Assembly (NCBI GenBank): GCA_016784945.1
Contig: JADHTP010000165.1
Coordinates: forward strand, 1-7,219
Length of the DNA stretch: 7,219 nt
Source: Deltaproteobacteria bacterium
GTDB lineage: Bacteria; Myxococcota_A; UBA9042; DTJE01
Direction: 5' to 3'
Part shown: positions 5,733 to 7,219 of the stretch, piece by piece
Position numbering within the stretch: position 1 is the stretch's first letter
Layout of the letters: the number at the start of each line of letters is the position of its first letter
Notes under the pieces: generated by a model
What the model saw: only the letters and a program-made list of their open reading frames with translations
What the model was told of the DNA's origin: nothing
Database searches by the model: none
Made by a program: the position numbers and the translations under genes

Positions 5733-6471
5733 CGAAATATCCCAGGCCCTCATCCTCAATCGTGTCCTGTATTCTGAAAAGGACCTGATCCTGACCCTGT
5801 TGACACGCCGGTTCGGCGTGGTGTCGGCCATTGCCCGGTCGGCCCGCGGAAGCAAGCGCCGTTTCGGCGGTGCGCTGGACCTGTTCCTTGTGTTCCAGGC
5901 CAGCCTGCGGATCAAGCCGCCCGGTCGCCTCTCCACCCTGGCGGGCGCCGACCCGTCCCGGCAGTTCCCCGGGATTCTGGAGAGCCTGGAGAGGCTGGAA
6001 ACGGGCCAGGCCATGCTGGCCGTCACCAGGGACCTGTTGCGGGACGCGCCGGCCGGCTCCGCCACGTTCGACACCCTGGTCGAGGGTTTCACCGCGCTGG
6101 AGAACTCCTCGTCCGACGATGCCCACATGGCCATGGTGACACTGGTCATGAAACTGCTGGCCCAGATCGGGCACGCCCCCAGTTCGCTGCTATGCCCCGC
6201 CTGCCAGGGAAGCTTCGCACAGGGAAGAGAAGCCTACCTCCTGTCGGACGGCGTGGTCGTGTGCACGGACTGCGCATCGGGCCAGGCCGGGACACCGGTG
6301 CGGCCCGACGTGCTGGCGGCCTGCATCGGCCAGGGAGACTTGACCTCTTTGCCGCCCCGGGGGGAATCGCTGGCATTCCTTACTGTGTTGATGTCCAGTG
6401 TACTGGGCAGGAGTTACCGGATTCCACTGGGCGACAGGCCCGGGTCGTTCATGGACGGTACGCCCGCCTGA
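5725..6471 (+). CDS. recO: DNA repair protein RecO
   Basis: RecO works in the RecFOR pathway: it binds single-stranded DNA and SSB and, with RecR, helps RecA load at gaps. The 248-residue length is normal. The N-terminal OB fold is visible in residues 1-75 (ALILNRVLYSEKDLILTLLT, then FGVVSAIARSARGSKRRFGGALDLF). A helical middle (82-150) follows, then a four-cysteine zinc finger at Cys157, Cys160, Cys180 and Cys183 (LCPAC, VCTDC) and a C-terminal helical region ending near the tail GDRPGSFMDGTPA. The ATG at 5725 overlaps the 3' end of the HTH-TM gene by 8 nt, so recO is probably expressed from the promoter at 5205-5233. Its last 23 nt overlap the convergent MopE-repeat gene. No residue expected for the family is obviously missing. 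Confidence 0.93.
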   Translation: MADEISQALILNRVLYSEKDLILTLLTRRFGVVSAIARSARGSKRRFGGALDLFLVFQASLRIKPPGRLSTLAGADPSRQFPGILESLERLETGQAMLAVTRDLLRDAPAGSATFDTLVEGFTALENSSSDDAHMAMVTLVMKLLAQIGHAPSSLLCPACQGSFAQGREAYLLSDGVVVCTDCASGQAGTPVRPDVLAACIGQGDLTSLPPRGESLAFLTVLMSSVLGRSYRIPLGDRPGSFMDGTPA

Positions 6472-7219
6472 CCACCGCGCCGGCCAGAACCATCCACATC
6501 AGAAGGACCAGGACTCCGACGGGCCGGACGCCGGCATGGGTTTTCCACAGAGCGCATCCGCCGCCCCCGCCCCCCGAATCCTGGCATTCGCCCTCGTCGG
6601 TGACGTCGTCACAATCGTTGTCGATGCCGTCGTCGCAGACTTCCGACTCCGGGTCGCCGGGAACCGCCTGGCAGACCACGCCGGTGCCATCCTGGGTGCA
6701 GCGAAGCTTTCCCACCGCGGAACAGGCGCCCAGGCCCACGGTGCAGTTGGTTGAAACAGAGAACCCCTCGTCGGTTTCACCGTCGCAGTCGTTGTCCACG
6801 CCGTCGCCGCACAGTTCATCGGAAGGCGTCCCTTTCGCGGCGTCACAGACGGCCCCCGTGCCACTGGTGTCACAAATCCGCTTTCCGTGTCCCGTGCAGG
6901 CACCCAGTCCGGTGACGCAGGACTCGCCCACACCGAAGCCTTCGTCCGTCTCCTCGTCGCAGTCGTTATCCAGGCCGTCACAGGTCACCTCTTCCGCCTC
7001 GAATTCCGGCGGATAGGTACACCCCAGACCGGCGGTTCCCTGGCACTCCAGCTGCGATCCCTGGCAGATCCCCGTCTGTAGACAGTCATCCCCCAGGGGC
7101 AGGTATTCGTCCGTCAGGCCATCGCAATCGTTGTCCACGCCGTCGCAGGTCGTCTCCGTTTCCTCCCAGCCCTCGGGATAGGGGCACAGGAAACCCTCGG
7201 CCCCCGCACACACGGGCAC
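6449..7219 (-). CDS. MopE-type Cys/Asp repeat surface protein, C-terminal part
   Basis: This frame runs off the right edge, so the start and N-terminal half are missing; 256 residues are visible. It contains four repeats of the CDGxDNDCDxxTDE type, joined by Cys-rich spacers such as CVTGLGACTGHGKRICD and CTVGLGACSAVGKLRC. Such repeats occur in MopE-like proteins and many exported Myxococcota proteins. The Asp/Asn spacing suggests calcium binding, and the paired cysteines suggest disulfides formed outside the cytoplasm; both are inferred. After the last repeat comes a Gly run and Cys (residues 216-222, GGGGGGC), a hydrophobic helix (about 233-250) and RR-AYRP. This is a MYXO-CTERM-like sorting tail. 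The stop codon lies 23 nt inside the convergent recO gene. The name MopE-like refers to the repeat only; copper binding as in Methylococcus MopE is not implied. Confidence 0.85.
   Translation of the reverse strand: MPVCAGAEGFLCPYPEGWEETETTCDGVDNDCDGLTDEYLPLGDDCLQTGICQGSQLECQGTAGLGCTYPPEFEAEEVTCDGLDNDCDEETDEGFGVGESCVTGLGACTGHGKRICDTSGTGAVCDAAKGTPSDELCGDGVDNDCDGETDEGFSVSTNCTVGLGACSAVGKLRCTQDGTGVVCQAVPGDPESEVCDDGIDNDCDDVTDEGECQDSGGGGGGCALWKTHAGVRPVGVLVLLMWMVLAGAVVRRAYRP
6452..6574 (-). other. MYXO-CTERM-like C-terminal sorting signal of the MopE-repeat protein
   Basis: GGGGGGC (residues 216-222) is followed by a short polar stretch, a hydrophobic helix (VRPVGVLVLLMWMVLAGAVV, 231-250) and RRAYRP at the end. 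The layout is the same as in the metallophosphoesterase, except that here the protein ends 4 residues after the Arg pair, which is the usual arrangement. Confidence 0.6.
6593..7147 (-). repeat. Four CDGxDNDCDxxTDE protein repeats
   Basis: The repeat cores lie at 7106-7147 (CDGVDNDCDGLTDE), 6941-6982 (CDGLDNDCDEETDE), 6767-6811 (CGDGVDNDCDGETDE) and 6593-6637 (CDDGIDNDCDDVTDE). Measured at the second Cys, spacings are 55, 58 and 58 residues. The last two carry one extra residue after the first Cys. At the DNA level the cores share a recurring run near gtcgcagtcgttgtcca on the + strand. More repeats may lie beyond the right edge. Confidence 0.85.

Noticed and set aside
5133..6149. 338-codon open frame on the - strand opposite the HTH-TM gene and recO
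   Set aside because: It is antisense to two recognisable genes, has no domain, and has Arg/Ser/Gly-rich shadow composition.
6192..7016. 274-codon open frame on the + strand across the end of recO and the MopE-repeat gene
   Set aside because: Its Ser/Pro/Thr repeats are the antisense reading of the DNDCD repeats, and it has no supporting start site.
6593..7147. Regularly spaced repeated DNA that could suggest a CRISPR array
   Set aside because: The period is about 165-174 nt and the repeats encode a known protein repeat in frame; repeat and spacer sizes do not fit CRISPR.

Overview
The window is GC-rich, gene-dense bacterial chromosome. Several features point to a deltaproteobacterial or Myxococcota-type genome, probably an environmental lineage: an exported protein with MopE-type CDGxDNDCDxxTDE repeats, two proteins ending in a Cys / hydrophobic helix / Arg-cluster tail like the MYXO-CTERM sorting signal, and a PEGA-like protein with a C-terminal helix pair. 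This placement is inference from gene content; no rRNA or other marker fixes the taxon.

Layout. Bases 1-42 hold the last 13 codons of an unidentified + strand gene. A small PqqD-family gene (66-410) follows on the same strand. A secreted metallophosphoesterase with a purple-acid-phosphatase-like N-terminal domain (485-2185) then starts from its own promoter. Its 3' end runs into a REP/BIME-like inverted repeat pair (2144-2233), which encodes its last 13 residues and its stop codon. A convergent gene on the - strand (2252-3625) encodes an exported PEGA-like protein of unknown function with two C-terminal helices. The intergenic region upstream of it carries a perfect 16-bp palindrome and a sigma70-like promoter that fires the other way into a 59-residue acidic small protein (3756-3935).

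Next, a seven-repeat LVIVD beta-propeller protein with an N-terminal membrane anchor (4002-5114, -) is transcribed divergently from a short HTH plus transmembrane protein resembling the N-terminal part of RodZ (5262-5732, +). That gene overlaps recO (5725-6471, +) by 8 nt, so the two are probably translationally coupled. recO overlaps, tail to tail, the 3' end of a MopE-repeat protein (6449-7219, -) whose start lies outside the window.

How the genes relate: HTH-TM and recO form a clear two-gene operon. The metallophosphoesterase, the PEGA-like protein, the propeller and the MopE-repeat protein are all predicted to be exported or membrane-anchored, and two of them share the same class of C-terminal sorting tail, but they do not form an obvious pathway. 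I see no CRISPR array, transposase, tRNA, rRNA or complete new defence or biosynthetic system. The most unusual structure is the repeat pair at 2144-2233, whose two arms differ by compensatory stem changes and which appears to have rewritten the end of a protein.
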